NCBI GenBank assembly: GCA_950022295.1 | Contig: OX465597.1 | Coordinates: forward strand, 682,001-746,000 | From: Bromus sterilis | Taxonomy: Eukaryota; Streptophyta; Magnoliopsida; Poales; Poaceae | Direction: 5' to 3' | Length of the DNA stretch: 64,000 bases | Shown: one piece after another, positions 36,484 through 50,686 of the stretch | Layout of the letters: every line of letters starts with the position of its first letter | Numbering within the stretch: position 1 is the first letter of the stretch | Made by a program: the position numbers and the translations under genes | Notes under the pieces: model-generated | Database searches by the model: none | Told to the model about the DNA's origin: nothing | What the model saw: the letters and a program-made list of their open reading frames with translations, nothing else

Positions 36484-39400
36484 TTCCCGGAGTGATTTCC
36501 ACCATTGATGAACCCAGGGTGCATTTACGTGCCGGTCATCAACACTCGCAGTTTTGGCCGGTTATGGCCTGTTTCATGGGCTATTCATCACCGTTTTGGG
36601 TTCCCGGAGTGATTTCCACCATTGATGAACCCAGGGTGCATTTACGTGCCGGTCATCAACACTCGCAGTTTTGGCCGATTCTGGCCTGTTTCATGGGCTA
36701 TTAATCACCGTTTTGGGTCCCCGGAGTGATTTCCACCATTGACGAACCCCAGGGTGCATTTACGTGCCGGTCATCAACACTCCCAGTTTTGGCCGATTCT
36801 GGCCTGTTTCATGGGCTATTAATCACCGTTTTGGTTCCCCGGAGTGATTTCCACCATTGACGAACCCCAGGGTGCATTTCCGTGCCGGTCATCAACACTC
36901 GCAGTTTTGGCCGATTCTGGCCTGTTTCATGGGCTATTAATCACCGTTTTGGGTTCCCGGAGTGATTTCCACCATTGACGAACCCCAGGGTGCATTTACG
37001 TGCCGGTCATCAACACTCGCAGTTTTAGCCGGTTATGGCCTGTTTCATGGGCTATTAATCACCGTTTTGGGTCCCCGGAGTGATTTCCACCATTGACGAA
37101 CCCCAGGGTGCATTTACGTGCCGGTCATCAACACTCGCAGTTTTGGCCGGTTATGGCCTGTTTCATGGGCTATTCATCACCGTTTTGGGTTCCCGGAGTG
37201 ATTTCCACCATTGATGAACCCAGGGTGCATTTACGTGCCGGTCATCAACACTCGCAGTTTTGGCCGGTTATGGCCTGTTTCATGGGCTATTAATCACCGT
37301 TTTGGGTCCCCGGAGTGATTTCCACCATTGACGAACCCCAGGGTGCATTTACGTGCCGGTCATCAACACTCCCAGTTTTGGCCGATTCTGGCCTGTTTCA
37401 TGGGCTATTAATCACCGTTTTGGGTCCCCGGAGTGATTTCCACCATTGATGAACCCCAGGGTGCATTTACGTGCCGGTCATCAACACTCGCAGTTTTGGC
37501 CGATTCTGGCCTGTTTCATGGGCTATTAATCACCGTTTTGGGTCTCCGGAGTGATTTCCACCATTGACGAACCCCAGGGTGCATTTACGTGCCGGTCATC
37601 AACACTCGCAGTTTTGGCCGGTTATGGCCTGTTTCATGGGCTATTAATCACCGTTTTGGGTCCCCGGAGTGATTTCCACCATTGACGAACCCAGGGTGCA
37701 TTTACGTGTCGGTCATCAACACTCCCAGTTTTGGCCGATTCTGGCCTGTTTCATGGGCTATTAATCACCGTTTTGGGTCCCCGGAGTGATTTCCACCATT
37801 GACGAACCCCAGGGTGCATTTACGTGCCGGTCATCAACACTCGCAGTTTTGGCCGATTCTGGCCTGTTTCATGGGCTATTAATCACCGTTTTGGGTCCTC
37901 GGAGTGATTCCCACCATTGACGAACCCCAGGGTGCATTTACGTGCCGGTCATCAACACTCGCAGTTTTAGCCGGTTATGGCCTGTTTCATGGGCTATTAA
38001 TCACCGTTTTGGGTCCCCGGAGTGATTTCCACCATTGACGAACCCCAGGGTGCATTTACGTGCCGGTCATCAACACTCGCAGTCTTGGCCGATTCTGGCC
38101 TGTTTCATGGGCTATTAATCACCGTTTTGGGTTCCCGGAGTGATTTCCACCATTGATGAACCCAGGGTGCATTTACGTGCCGGTCATCAACACTCGCAGT
38201 TTTAGCCGGTTATGGCCTGTTTCATGGGCTATTAATCACCGTTTTGGGTCCCCGGAGTGATTTCCACCATTGACGAACCCCAGGGTGCATTTACGTGCCG
38301 GTCATCAACACTCGCAGTTTTGGCCGGTTATGGCCTGTTTCATGGGCTATTAATCACCGTTTTGGGTTCCCGGAGTGATTTCCACCATTGATGAACCCAG
38401 GGTGCATTTACGTGCCGGTCATCAACACTCGCAGTTTTGGCCGATTCTGGCCTGTTTCATGGGCTATTAATCACCGTTTTGGGTCCCCGGAGTGATTTCC
38501 ACCATTGACGAACCCCAGGGTGCATTTACGTGCCGGTCATCAACACTCGCAGTTTTGGCCGATTCTGGCCTGTTTCATGGGCTATTAATCACCGTTTTGG
38601 GTCCCCGGAGTGATTTCCACCATTGACGAACCCCAGGGTGCATTTACGTGCCGGTCATCAACACTCCCAGTTTTGGCCGATTCTGGCCTGTTTCATGGGC
38701 TATTAATCACCGTTTTGGTTCCCCGGAGTGATTTCCACCATTGACGAACCCCAGGGTGCATTTCCGTGCCGGTCATCAACACTCGCAGTTTTGGCCGATT
38801 CTGGCCTGTTTCATGGGCTATTAATCACCGTTTTGGGTCCTCGGAGTGATTCCCACCATTGACGAACCCCATTGTGCATTTACGTGCCGGTCATCAACAC
38901 TCGCAGTTTTGGCCGATTCTGGCCTGTTTCATGGGCTATTAATCACCGTTTTGGGTTCCCGGAGTGATTTCCACCATTGATGAACCCAGGGTGCATTTAC
39001 GTGCCGGTCATCAACACTCGCAGTTTTGGCCGATTCTGGCCTGTTTCATGGGCTATTAATCACCGTTTTGGGTCCCCGGAGTGATTTCCACCATTGACGA
39101 ACCCCAGGGTGCATTTACGTGCCGGTCATCAACACTCGCAGTTTTGGCCGGTTATGGCCTGTTTCATGGGCTATTAATCACCGTTTTGGGTCCCCGGAGT
39201 GATTTCCACCATTGACGAACCCAGGGTGCATTTACGTGTCGGTCATCAACACTCCCAGTTTTGGCCGATTCTGGCCTGTTTCATGGGCTATTAATCACCG
39301 TTTTGGGTCCCCGGAGTGATTTCCACCATTGACGAACCCCAGGGTGCATTTACGTGCCGGTCATCAACACTCGCAGTTTTGGCCGATTCTGGCCTGTTTC

Positions 39401-42331
39401 ATGGGCTATTAATCACCGTTTTGGGTTCCCGGAGTGATTTCCACCATTGACGAACCCCAGGGTGCATTTACGTGAAGATCATCAGTCCTCGCAGTTTTGG
39501 CCGATTCTGGCCTGTTTCATGGGCTATTAATCACCGTTTTGGGTCCCCGGAGTGATTTCCACCATTGACGAACCCCAGGGTGCATTTACGTGCCGGTCAT
39601 CAACACTCGCAGTTTTGGCCGATTCTGGCCTGTTTCATGGGCTATTAATCACCGTTTTGGGTTCCCGGAGTGATTTCCACCATTGATGAACCCAGGGTGC
39701 ATTTACGTGCCGGTCATCAACACTCGCAGTTTTGGCCGATTCTGGCCTGTTTCATGGGCTATTAATCACCGTTTTGGGTTCCCGGAGTGATTTCCACCAT
39801 TGACGAACCCCAGGGTGCATTTACGTGAAGATCATCAGTCCTCGCAGTTTTGGCCGATTCTGGCCTGTTTCATGGGCTATTAATCACCGTTTTGGGTCCC
39901 CGGAGTGATTTCCACCATTGACGAACCCCAGGGTGCATTTACGTGCCGGTCATCAACACTCGCAGTTTTGGCCGGTTATGGCCTGTTTCATGGGCTATTA
40001 ATCACCGTTTTGGGTCCCCGGAGTGATTTCCACCATTGACGAACCCAGGGTGCATTTACGTGTCGGTCATCAACACTCCCAGTTTTGGCCGATTCTGGCC
40101 TGTTTCATGGGCTATTAATCACCGTTTTGGGTCCCCGGAGTGATTTCCACCATTGACGAACCCCAGGGTGCATTTACGTGCCGGTCATCAACACTCGCAG
40201 TTTTGGCCGATTCTGGCCTGTTTCATGGGCTATTAATCACCGTTTTGGGTTCCCGGAGTGATTTCCACCATTGACGAACCCCAGGGTGCATTTACGTGAA
40301 GATCATCAGTCCTCGCAGTTTTGGCCGATTCTGGCCTGTTTCATGGGCTATTAATCACCGTTTTGGGTCCCCGGAGTGATTTCCACCATTGACGAACCCC
40401 AGGGTGCATTTACGTGCCGGTCATCAACACTCGCAGTTTTGGCCGATTCTGGCCTGTTTCATGGGCTATTAATCACCGTTTTGGGTTCCCGGAGTGATTT
40501 CCACCATTGATGAACCCAGGGTGCATTTACGTGCCGGTCATCAACACTCGCAGTTTTGGCCGATTCTGGCCTGTTTCATGGGCTATTAATCACCGTTTTG
40601 GGTTCCCGGAGTGATTTCCACCATTGATGAACCCAGGTTGCATTTACGTGCCGGTCATCAACACTCGATGTTTTGGCCGATTCTGGCATGTTTCATGGGC
40701 TATTAATCAACGTTTTGGGTCCCCGGAGTGATTTCCACCATTGACGAACCCCATGGTGCATTTACGTGCCGGTCATCAACACTCGCAGTTTTGGCCGGTT
40801 ATGGCCTGTTTCATGGGCTATTAATCACCGTTTTGGATCCCCGGAGTGATTTCCACCATTGACGAACCCAGGGTGCATTTACGTGTCGGTCATCAACACT
40901 CCCAGTTTTGGCCGATTCTGGCCTGTTTCATGGGCTATTAATCACCGTTTTGGGTCCCCGGAGTGATTTCCACCATTGACGAACCCCAGGGTGCATTTAC
41001 GTGCCGGTCATCAACACTCGCAGTTTTTGCCGATTCTGGCCTGTTTCATGGGCTATTAATCACCGTTTTGGTTCCCCGGAGTGATTTCCACCATTGACGA
41101 ACCCCAGGGTGCATTTACGTGCCGGTCATCAACACTCGCAGTTTTGGCCGATTCTGGCCTGTTTCATGGGCTATTAATCACCGTTTTGGGTCCTCGGAGT
41201 GATTCCCACCATTGACGAACCCCAGGGTGCATTTACGTGCCAGTCATCAACACTCGCAGTTTTAGCCGGTTATGGCCTGTTTCATGGGCTATTAATCACC
41301 GTTTTGGGTCCCCGGAGTGATTTCCACCATTGACGAACCCCAGGGTGCATTTACGTGCCGGTCATCAACACTCGCAGTTTTGGCCGGTTATGGCCTGTTT
41401 CATGGGCTATTAATCACCGTTTTGGGTTCCCGGAGTGATTTCCACCATTGATGAACCCAGGGTGCATTTACGTGCCGGTCATCAACACTCGCAGTTTTGG
41501 CCGATTCTGGCCTGTTTCATGGGCTATTAATCACCGTTTTGGGTCCCCGGAGTGATTTCCACCATTGACGAACCCCAGGGTGCATTTACGTGCCGGTCAT
41601 CAACACTCCCAGTTTTGGCCGATTCTGGCCTGTTTCATGGGCTATTAATCACCGTTTTGGGTCCCCGGAGTGATTTCCACCATTGACGAACCCCAGGGTG
41701 CATTTACGTGCCGGTCATCAACACTCGCAGTTTTGGCCGATTCTGGCCTGTTTCATGGGCTATTAATCACCGTTTTGGGTTCCCGGAGTGATTTCCACCA
41801 TTGACGAACCCCAGGGTGCATTTACGTGAAGATCATCAGTCCTCGCAGCTTTGGCCGATTCTGGCCTGTTTCATGGGCTATTAATCACCGTTTTGGGTCC
41901 CCGGAGTGATTTCCACCATTGACGAACCCCAGGGTGCATTTACGTGCCGGTCATCAACACTCGCAGTTTTGGCCGATTCTGGCCTGTTTCATGGGCTATT
42001 AATCACCGTTTTGGGTTCCCGGAGTGATTTCCACCATTGATGAACCCAGGGTGCATTTACGTGCCGGTCATCAACACTCGCAGTTTTGGCCGATTCTGGC
42101 CTGTTTCATGGGCTATTAATCACCGTTTTGGGTTCCCGGAGTGATTTCCACCATTGATGAACCCAGGTTGCATTTACGTGCCGGTCATCAACACTCGCAG
42201 TTTTGGCCGATTCTGGCCTGTTTCATGGGCTATTAATCACCGTTTTGGGTCCCCGGAGTGATTTCCACCATTGACGAACCCCATGGTGCATTTACGTGCC
42301 GGTCATCAACACTCGCAGTTTTGGCCGGTTA
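36484..42331 (+). repeat. Scrambled transition zone between two satellite domains
   Basis: Satellite only, but the HOR order breaks down. Hybrid monomers appear: gatgaaccc joined to ccggtta and ctattcatc at 36491, and gatgaaccc with ccggtta near 37.2 kb. Single-copy variants include gggtctccgg near 37,540, cccattgtgc near 38,868, cactcgatg near 40,665, taatcaacg near 40,708, cagtttttgcc near 41,025 and cagctttgg near 41,847. P monomers cluster at 39,471, 39,826 and 40,296, only three and four monomers apart. The last catttccgtg (about 38.76 kb) and the last H copy (about 37.1 kb) lie here. Confidence 0.78.
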
Positions 42332-44600
42332 TGGCCTGTTTCATGGGCTATTAATCACCGTTTTGGATCCCCGGAGTGATTTCCACCATTGACGAACCCA
42401 GGGTGCATTTACGTGTCGGTCATCAACACTCCCAGTTTTGGCCGATTCTGGCCTGTTTCATGGGCTATTAATCACCGTTTTGGGTCCCCGGAGTGATTTC
42501 CACCATTGACGAACCCCAGGGTGCATTTACGTGCCGGTCATCAACACTCGCAGTTTTGGCCGATTCTGGCCTGTTTCATGGGCTATTAATCACCGTTTTG
42601 GTTCCCCGGAGTGATTTCCACCATTGACGAACCCCAGGGTGCATTTACGTGCCGGTCATCAACACTCGCAGTTTTGGCCGATTCTGGCCTGTTTCATGGG
42701 CTATTAATCACCGTTTTGGGTCCTCGGAGTGATTCCCACCATTGACGAACCCCAGGGTGCATTTACGTGCCAGTCATCAACACTCGCAGTTTTAGCCGGT
42801 TATGGCCTGTTTCATGGGCTATTAATCACCGTTTTGGGTCCCCGGAGTGATTTCCACCATTGACGAACCCCAGGGTGCATTTACGTGCCGGTCATCAACA
42901 CTCGCAGTCTTGGACGATTCTGGCCTGTTTCATGGGCTATTAATCACCGTTTCGGGTTCCCGGAGTGATTTCCACCATTGATGAACCCAGGGTGCATTTA
43001 CGTGCCGGTCATCAACACTCGCAGTTTTGGCCGATTCTGGCCTGTTTCATGGGCTATTAATCACCGATTTGGGTTCCCGGAGTGATTTCCACCATTGATG
43101 AACCCAGGGTGCATTTACGTGCCGGTCATCAACACTCGCAGTTTTGGCCGATTCTGGCCTGTTTCATGGGCTATTAATCACTGTTTTGGGTCCCCGGAGT
43201 GATTTCCACCATTGACGAACCCCAGGGTGCATTTACGTGCCGGTCATCAACACTCGCAGTTTTGGCCGGTTATGGCCTGTTTCATGGGCTATTAATCACC
43301 GTTTTGGGTCCCCGGAGTGATTTCCACCATTGACGAACCCAGGGTGCATTTACGTGTCGGTCATCAACACTCCCAGTTTTGGCCGATTCTGGCCTGTTTC
43401 ATGGGCTATTAATCACCGTTTTGGGTCCCCGGAGTGATTTCCACCATTGACGAACCCCAGGGTGCATTTACGTGCCGGTCATCAACACTCGCAGTTTTGG
43501 CCGATTCTGGCCTGTTTCATGGGCTATTAATCACCGTTTTGGGTTCCCGGAGTGATTTCCACCATTGATGAACCCAGGGTGCATTTACGTGCCGGTCATC
43601 AACACTCGCAGTTTTGGCCGATTCTGGCCTGTTTCATGGGCTATTAATCACCGTTTTGGGTTCCCGGAGTGATTTCCACCATTGATGAACCCAGGTTGCA
43701 TTTACGTGCCGGTCATCAACACTCGCAGTTTTGGCCGATTCTGGCCTGTTTCATGGGCTATTAATCACCGTTTTGGGTTCCCGGAGTGATTTCCACCATT
43801 GATGAACCCAGGTTGCATTTACGTGCCGGTCATCAACACTCGCAGTTTTGGCCGATTCTGGCCTGTTTCATGGGCTATTAATCACCGTTTTGGGTCCCCG
43901 GAGTGATTTCCACCATTGACGAACCCCATGGTGCATTTACGTGCCGGTCATCAACACTCGCAGTTTTGGCCGGTTATGGCCTGTTTCATGGGCTATTAAT
44001 CACCGTTTTGGGTTCCCGGAGTGATTTCCACCATTGACGAACCCCAGGGTGCATTTACGTGCCGGTCATCAACACTCGCAGTTTTGGCCGATTCTGGCCT
44101 GTTTCATGGGCTATTAATCACCGTTTTGGTTCCCCGGAGTGATTTCCACCATTGACGAACCCCAGGGTGCATTTACGTGCCGGTCATCAACACTCGCAGT
44201 TTTGGCCGATTCTGGCCTGTTTCATGGGCTATTAATCACCGTTTTGGGTCCTCGGAGTGATTCCCACCATTGACGAACCCCAGGGTGCATTTACGTGCCG
44301 GTCATCAACACTCGCAGTTTTGGCCGGTTATGGCCTGTTTCATGGGCTATTAATCACCGTTTTGGGTCCCCGGAGTGATTTCCACCATTGACGAACCCAG
44401 GGTGCATTTACGTGTCGGTCATCAACACTCCCAGTTTTGGCCGATTCTGGCCTGTTTCATGGGCTATTAATCACCGTTTTGGGTCCCCGGAGTGATTTCC
44501 ACCATTGACGAACCCCAGGGTGCATTTACGTGCCGGTCATCAACACTCGCAGTTTTGGCCGATTCTGGCCTGTTTCATGGGCTATTAATCACCGTTTTGG
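42332..44600 (+). repeat. 2.27-kb segment repeated at +3,411 bp, left copy
   Basis: Shares cttggacgattc (tggacg at 42911), tttcgggttc near 42,950, the caccgatttggg unit near 43,070, and ctattaatcactg near 43,180 with 45743-48011. It contains two adjacent gatgaacccaggttgc monomers near 43,680 and 43,797. Similarity ends at 44601. Confidence 0.82.
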
Positions 44601-45742
44601 TTCCCCGGAGTGATTTCCACCATTGACGAACCCCAGGGTGCATTTACGTGCCGGTCATCAACACTCCCAGTTTTGGCCGATTCTGGCCTGTTTCATGGGC
44701 TATTAATCACCGTTTTGGGTCCTCGGAGTGATTCCCACCATTGACGAACCCCAGGGTGCATTTACGTGCCAGTCATCAACACTCGCAGTTTTAGCCGGTT
44801 ATGGCCTGTTTCATGGGCTATTAATCACCGTTTTGGGTCCCCGGAGTGATTTCCACCATTGACGAACCCCAGGGTGCATTTACGTGCCGGTCATCAACAC
44901 TCGCAGTCTTGGACGATTCTGGCCTGTTTCATGGGCTATTAATCACCGTTTCGGGTTCCCGGAGTGATTTCCACCATTGATGAACCCAGGGTGCATTTAC
45001 GTGCCGGTCATCAACACTCGCAGTTTTGGCCGATTCTGGCCTGTTTCATGGGCTATTAATCACCGATTTGGGTTCCCGGAGTGATTTCCACCATTGATGA
45101 ACCCAGGGTGCATTTACGTGCCGGTCATCAACACTCGCAGTTTTGGCCGATTCTGGCCTGTTTCATGGGCTATTAATCACCGTTTTGGGTCCCCGGAGTG
45201 ATTTCCACCATTGACGAACCCCAGGGTGCATTTACGTGCCGGTCATCAACACTCGCAGTTTTGGCCGGTTATGGCCTGTTTCATGGGCTATTAATCACCG
45301 TTTTGGGTCCCCGGAGTGATTTCCACCATTGACGAACCCAGGGTGCATTTACGTGTCGGTCATCAACACTCCCAGTTTTGGCCGATTCTGGCCTGTTTCA
45401 TGGGCTATTAATCACCGTTTTGGGTCCCCGGAGTGATTTCCACCATTGACGAACCCCAGGGTGCATTTACGTGCCGGTCATCAACACTCGCAGTTTTGGC
45501 CGATTCTGGCCTGTTTCATGGGCTATTAATCACCGTTTTGGTTCCCCGGAGTGATTTCCACCATTGACGAACCCCAGGGTGCATTTACGTGCCGGTCATC
45601 AACACTCGCAGTTTTGGCCGATTCTGGCCTGTTTCATGGGCTATTAATCACCGTTTTGGGTCCTCGGAGTGATTCCCACCATTGACGAACCCCAGGGTGC
45701 ATTTACGTGCCGGTCATCAACACTCGCAGTTTTGGCCGATTC
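44601..45742 (+). repeat. Intervening HOR units with a third cttggacg copy
   Basis: Satellite only. A further cttggacg/tttcggg/accgattt trio lies here (tggacg at 44910, 1,999 bp after the first and 1,412 bp before the third). It has the ordinary caccgtttt where the other two copies have cactgtttt, so it is a distinct, older or converted copy. Confidence 0.8.
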
Positions 45743-48011
45743 TGGCCTGTTTCATGGGCTATTAATCACCGTTTTGGATCCCCGGAGTGATTTCCACCAT
45801 TGACGAACCCAGGGTGCATTTACGTGTCGGTCATCAACACTCCCAGTTTTGGCCGATTCTGGCCTGTTTCATGGGCTATTAATCACCGTTTTGGGTCCCC
45901 GGAGTGATTTCCACCATTGACGAACCCCAGGGTGCATTTACGTGCCGGTCATCAACACTCGCAGTTTTGGCCGATTCTGGCCTGTTTCATGGGCTATTAA
46001 TCACCGTTTTGGTTCCCCGGAGTGATTTCCACCATTGACGAACCCCAGGGTGCATTTACGTGCCGGTCATCAACACTCGCAGTTTTGGCCGATTCTGGCC
46101 TGTTTCATGGGCTATTAATCACCGTTTTGGGTCCTCGGAGTGATTCCCACCATTGACGAACCCCAGGGTGCATTTACGTGCCAGTCATCAACACTCGCAG
46201 TTTTAGCCGGTTATGGCCTGTTTCATGGGCTATTAATCACCGTTTTGGGTCCCCGGAGTGATTTCCACCATTGACGAACCCCAGGGTGCATTTACGTGCC
46301 GGTCATCAACACTCGCAGTCTTGGACGATTCTGGCCTGTTTCATGGGCTATTAATCACCGTTTCGGGTTCCCGGAGTGATTTCCACCATTGATGAACCCA
46401 GGGTGCATTTACGTGCCGGTCATCAACACTCGCAGTTTTGGCCGATTCTGGCCTGTTTCATGGGCTATTAATCACCGATTTGGGTTCCCGGAGTGATTTC
46501 CACCATTGATGAACCCAGGGTGCATTTACGTGCCGGTCATCAACACTCGCAGTTTTGGCCGATTCTGGCCTGTTTCATGGGCTATTAATCACTGTTTTGG
46601 GTCCCCGGAGTGATTTCCACCATTGACGAACCCCAGGGTGCATTTACGTGCCGGTCATCAACACTCGCAGTTTTGGCCGGTTATGGCCTGTTTCATGGGC
46701 TATTAATCACCGTTTTGGGTCCCCGGAGTGATTTCCACCATTGACGAACCCAGGGTGCATTTACGTGTCGGTCATCAACACTCCCAGTTTTGGCCGATTC
46801 TGGCCTGTTTCATGGGCTATTAATCACCGTTTTGGGTCCCCGGAGTGATTTCCACCATTGACGAACCCCAGGGTGCATTTACGTGCCGGTCATCAACACT
46901 CGCAGTTTTGGCCGATTCTGGCCTGTTTCATGGGCTATTAATCACCGTTTTGGGTTCCCGGAGTGATTTCCACCATTGATGAACCCAGGGTGCATTTACG
47001 TGCCGGTCATCAACACTCGCAGTTTTGGCCGATTCTGGCCTGTTTCATGGGCTATTAATCACCGTTTTGGGTTCCCGGAGTGATTTCCACCATTGATGAA
47101 CCCAGGTTGCATTTACGTGCCGGTCATCAACACTCGCAGTTTTGGCCGATTCTGGCCTGTTTCATGGGCTATTAATCACCGTTTTGGGTTCCCGGAGTGA
47201 TTTCCACCATTGATGAACCCAGGTTGCATTTACGTGCCGGTCATCAACACTCGCAGTTTTGGCCGATTCTGGCCTGTTTCATGGGCTATTAATCACCGTT
47301 TTGGGTCCCCGGAGTGATTTCCACCATTGACGAACCCCATGGTGCATTTACGTGCCGGTCATCAACACTCGCAGTTTTGGCCGGTTATGGCCTGTTTCAT
47401 GGGCTATTAATCACCGTTTTGGGTTCCCGGAGTGATTTCCACCATTGACGAACCCCAGGGTGCATTTACGTGCCGGTCATCAACACTCGCAGTTTTGGCC
47501 GCTTCTGGCCTGTTTCATGGGCTATTAATCACCGTTTTGGTTCCCCGGAGTGATTTCCACCATTGACGAACCCCAGGGTGCATTTACGTGCCGGTCATCA
47601 ACACTCGCAGTTTTGGCCGATTCTGGCCTGTTTCATGGGCTATTAATCACCGTTTTGGGTTCTCGGAGTGATTCCCACCATTGACGAACCCCAGGGTGCA
47701 TTTACGTGCCGGTCATCAACACTCGCAGTTTTGGCCGGTTATGGCCTGTTTCATGGGCTATTAATCACCGTTTTGGGTCCCCGGAGTGATTTCCACCATT
47801 GACGAACCCAGGGTGCATTTACGTGTCGGTCATCAACACTCCCAGTTTTGGCCGATTCTGGCCTGTTTCATGGGCTATTAATCACCGTTTTGGGTCCCCG
47901 GAGTGATTTCCACCATTGACGAACCCCAGGGTGCATTTACGTGCCGGTCATCAACACTCGCAGTTTTGGCCGATTCTGGCCTGTTTCATGGGCTATTAAT
48001 CACCGTTTTGG
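45743..48011 (+). repeat. 2.27-kb segment repeated at -3,411 bp, right copy
   Basis: Partner of 42332-44600, with tggacg at 46322 and cactg near 46,590. Two private changes were noticed: ggccgcttctgg near 47,502 and gggttctcgg near 47,662. The +3,411 spacing equals 29 monomers. Confidence 0.82.
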
Positions 48012-50686
48012 GTCCTCGGAGTGATTCCCACCATTGACGAACCCCAGGGTGCATTTACGTGCCGGTCATCAACACTCGCAGTTTTGGCCGGTTATGGCCT
48101 GTTTCATGGGCTATTAATCACCGTTTTGGGTCCCCGGAGTGATTTCCACCATTGACGAACCCCAGGGTGCATTTACGTGCCGGTCATCAACACTCGCAGT
48201 CTTGGCCGATTCTGGCCTGTTTCATGGGCTATTAATCACCGTTTTGGGTTCCCGGAGTGATTTCCACCATTGATGAACCCAGGGTGCATTTACGTGCCGG
48301 TCATCAACACTCGCAGTTTTGGCCGATTCTGGCCTCTTTCATGGGCTATTAATCACCGTTTTGGGTTCCCGGAGTGATTTCCACCATTGATGAACCCAGG
48401 GTGCATTTACGTGCCGGTCATCAACACTCGCAGTTTTGGCCGATTCTGGCCTGTTTCATGGGCTATTAATCACCGTTTTGGGTCCCCGGAGTGATTTCCA
48501 CCATTGACGAACCCCAGGGTGCATTTACGTGCCGGTCATCAACACTCGCAGTTTTGGCCGGTTATGGCCTGTTTCATGGGCTATTAATCACCGTTTTGGG
48601 TCCCCGGAGTGATTTCCACCATTGACGAACCCAGGGTGCATTTACGTGTCGGTCATCAACACTCCCAGTTTTGGCCGATTCTGGCCTGTTTCATGGGCTA
48701 TTAATCACCGTTTTGGGTCCCCGGAGTGATTTCCACCATTGACGAACCCCAGGGTGCATTTACGTGCCGGTCATCAACACTCGCAGTTTTGGCCGATTCT
48801 GGCCTGTTTCATGGGCTATTAATCACCGTTTTGGGTTCCCGGAGTGATTTCCACCATTGACGAACCCCAGGGTGCATTTACGTGAAGATCATCAGTCCTC
48901 GCAGTTTTGGCCGATTCTGGCCTGTTTCCTGGGCTATTAATCACCGTTTTGGGTCCCCGGAGTGATTTCCACCATTGACGAACCCCAGGGTGCATTTACG
49001 TGCCGGTCATCAACACTCGCAGTTTTGGCCGATTCTGGCCTGTTTCATGGGCTATTAATCACCGTTTTGGGTTCCCGGAGTGATTTCCACCATTGATGAA
49101 CCCAGGGTGCATTTACGTGCCGGTCATCAACACTCGCAGTTTTGGCCGATTCTGGCCTGTTTCATGGGCTATTAATCACCGTTTTGGGTTCCCGGAGTGA
49201 TTTCCACCATTGATGAACCCAGGTTGCATTTACGTGCCGGTCATCAACACTCGCAGTTTTGGCCGATTCTGGCCTGTTTCATGGGCTATTAATCACCGTT
49301 TTGGGTCCTTGGAGTGATTCCCACCATTGACGAACCCCAGGGTGCATTTACGTGCCGGTCATCAACACTCGCAGTTTTAGCCGGTTATGGCCTGTTTCAT
49401 GGGCTATTAATCACCGTTTTGGGTCCCCGGAGTGATTTCCACCATTGACGAACCCCAGGGTGCATTTACGTGCCGGTCATCAACACTCGCAGTCTTGGCC
49501 GATTCTGGCCTGTTTCATGGGCTATTAATCACCGTTTTGGGTTCCCGGAGTGATTTCCTCCATTGATGAACCCAGGGTGCATTTACGTGCCGGTCATCAA
49601 CACTCGCAGTTTTGGCCGATTCTGGCCTGTTTCATGGGCTATTAATCACCGTTTTGGGTTCCCGGAGTGATTTCCACCATTGACGAACCCCAGGGTGCAT
49701 TTACGTGAAGATCATCAGTCCTCGCACTTTTGGCCGATTCTGGCCTGTTTCATGGGCTATTAATCACCGTTTTGGGTCCCCGGAGTGATTTCCACCATTG
49801 ACGAACCCCAGGGTGCATTTACGTGCCGGTCATCAACACTCGCAGTTTTGGCCGATTCTGGCCTGTTTCATGGGCTATTAATCACCGTTTTGGGTTCCCG
49901 GAGTGATTTCCACCATTGATGAACCCAGGGTGCATTTACGTGCCGGTCATCAACACTCGCAGTTTTGGCCGATTCTGGCCTGTTTCATGGGCTATTAATC
50001 ACCGTTTTGGGTTCCCGGAGTGATTTCCACCATTGATGAACCCAGGTTGCATTTACGTGCCGGTCATGAACACTCGCAGTTTTGGCCGATTCTGGCCTGT
50101 TTCATGGGCTATTAATCACCGTTTTGGGTCCTCGGAGTGATTCCCACCATTGACGAACCCCAGGGTGCATTTACGTGCCGGTCATCAACACTCGCAGTTT
50201 TAGCCGGTTATGGCCTGTTTCATGGGCTATTAATCACCGTTTTGGGTCCCCGGAGTGATTTCCACCATTGACGAACCCCAGGGTGCATTTACGTGCCGGT
50301 CATCAACACTCGCAGTCTTGGCCGATTCTGGCCTGTTTCATGGGCTATTAATCACCGTTTTGGGTTCCCGGAGTGATTTCCACCATTGATGAACCCAGGG
50401 TGCATTTACGTGCCGGTCATCAACACTCGCAGTTTTGGCCGATTCTGGCCTGTTTCATGGGCTATTAATCACCGTTTTGGGTCCCCGGAGTGATTTCCAC
50501 CATTGACGAACCCCAGGGTGCATTTACGTGCCGGTCATCAACACTCGCAGTTTTGGCCGATTCTGGCCTGTTTCATGGGCTATTAATCACCGTTTTGGTT
50601 CCCCGGAGTGATTTCCACCATTGACGAACCCCAGGGTGCATTTACGTGCCGGTCATCAACACTCGCAGTTTTGGCCGGTTATGGCC
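48012..50686 (+). repeat. HOR units with tccttgg and catgaac variants
   Basis: Satellite only. The variants typical of the right-hand domain first appear here: ggcctcttt near 48,334 (again near 55,977), ttcctggg near 48,927, tccttggag near 49,307, cgcactttt near 49,725 and gtcatgaacac near 50,087. P monomers are at 48,890 and 49,704. Confidence 0.8.
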
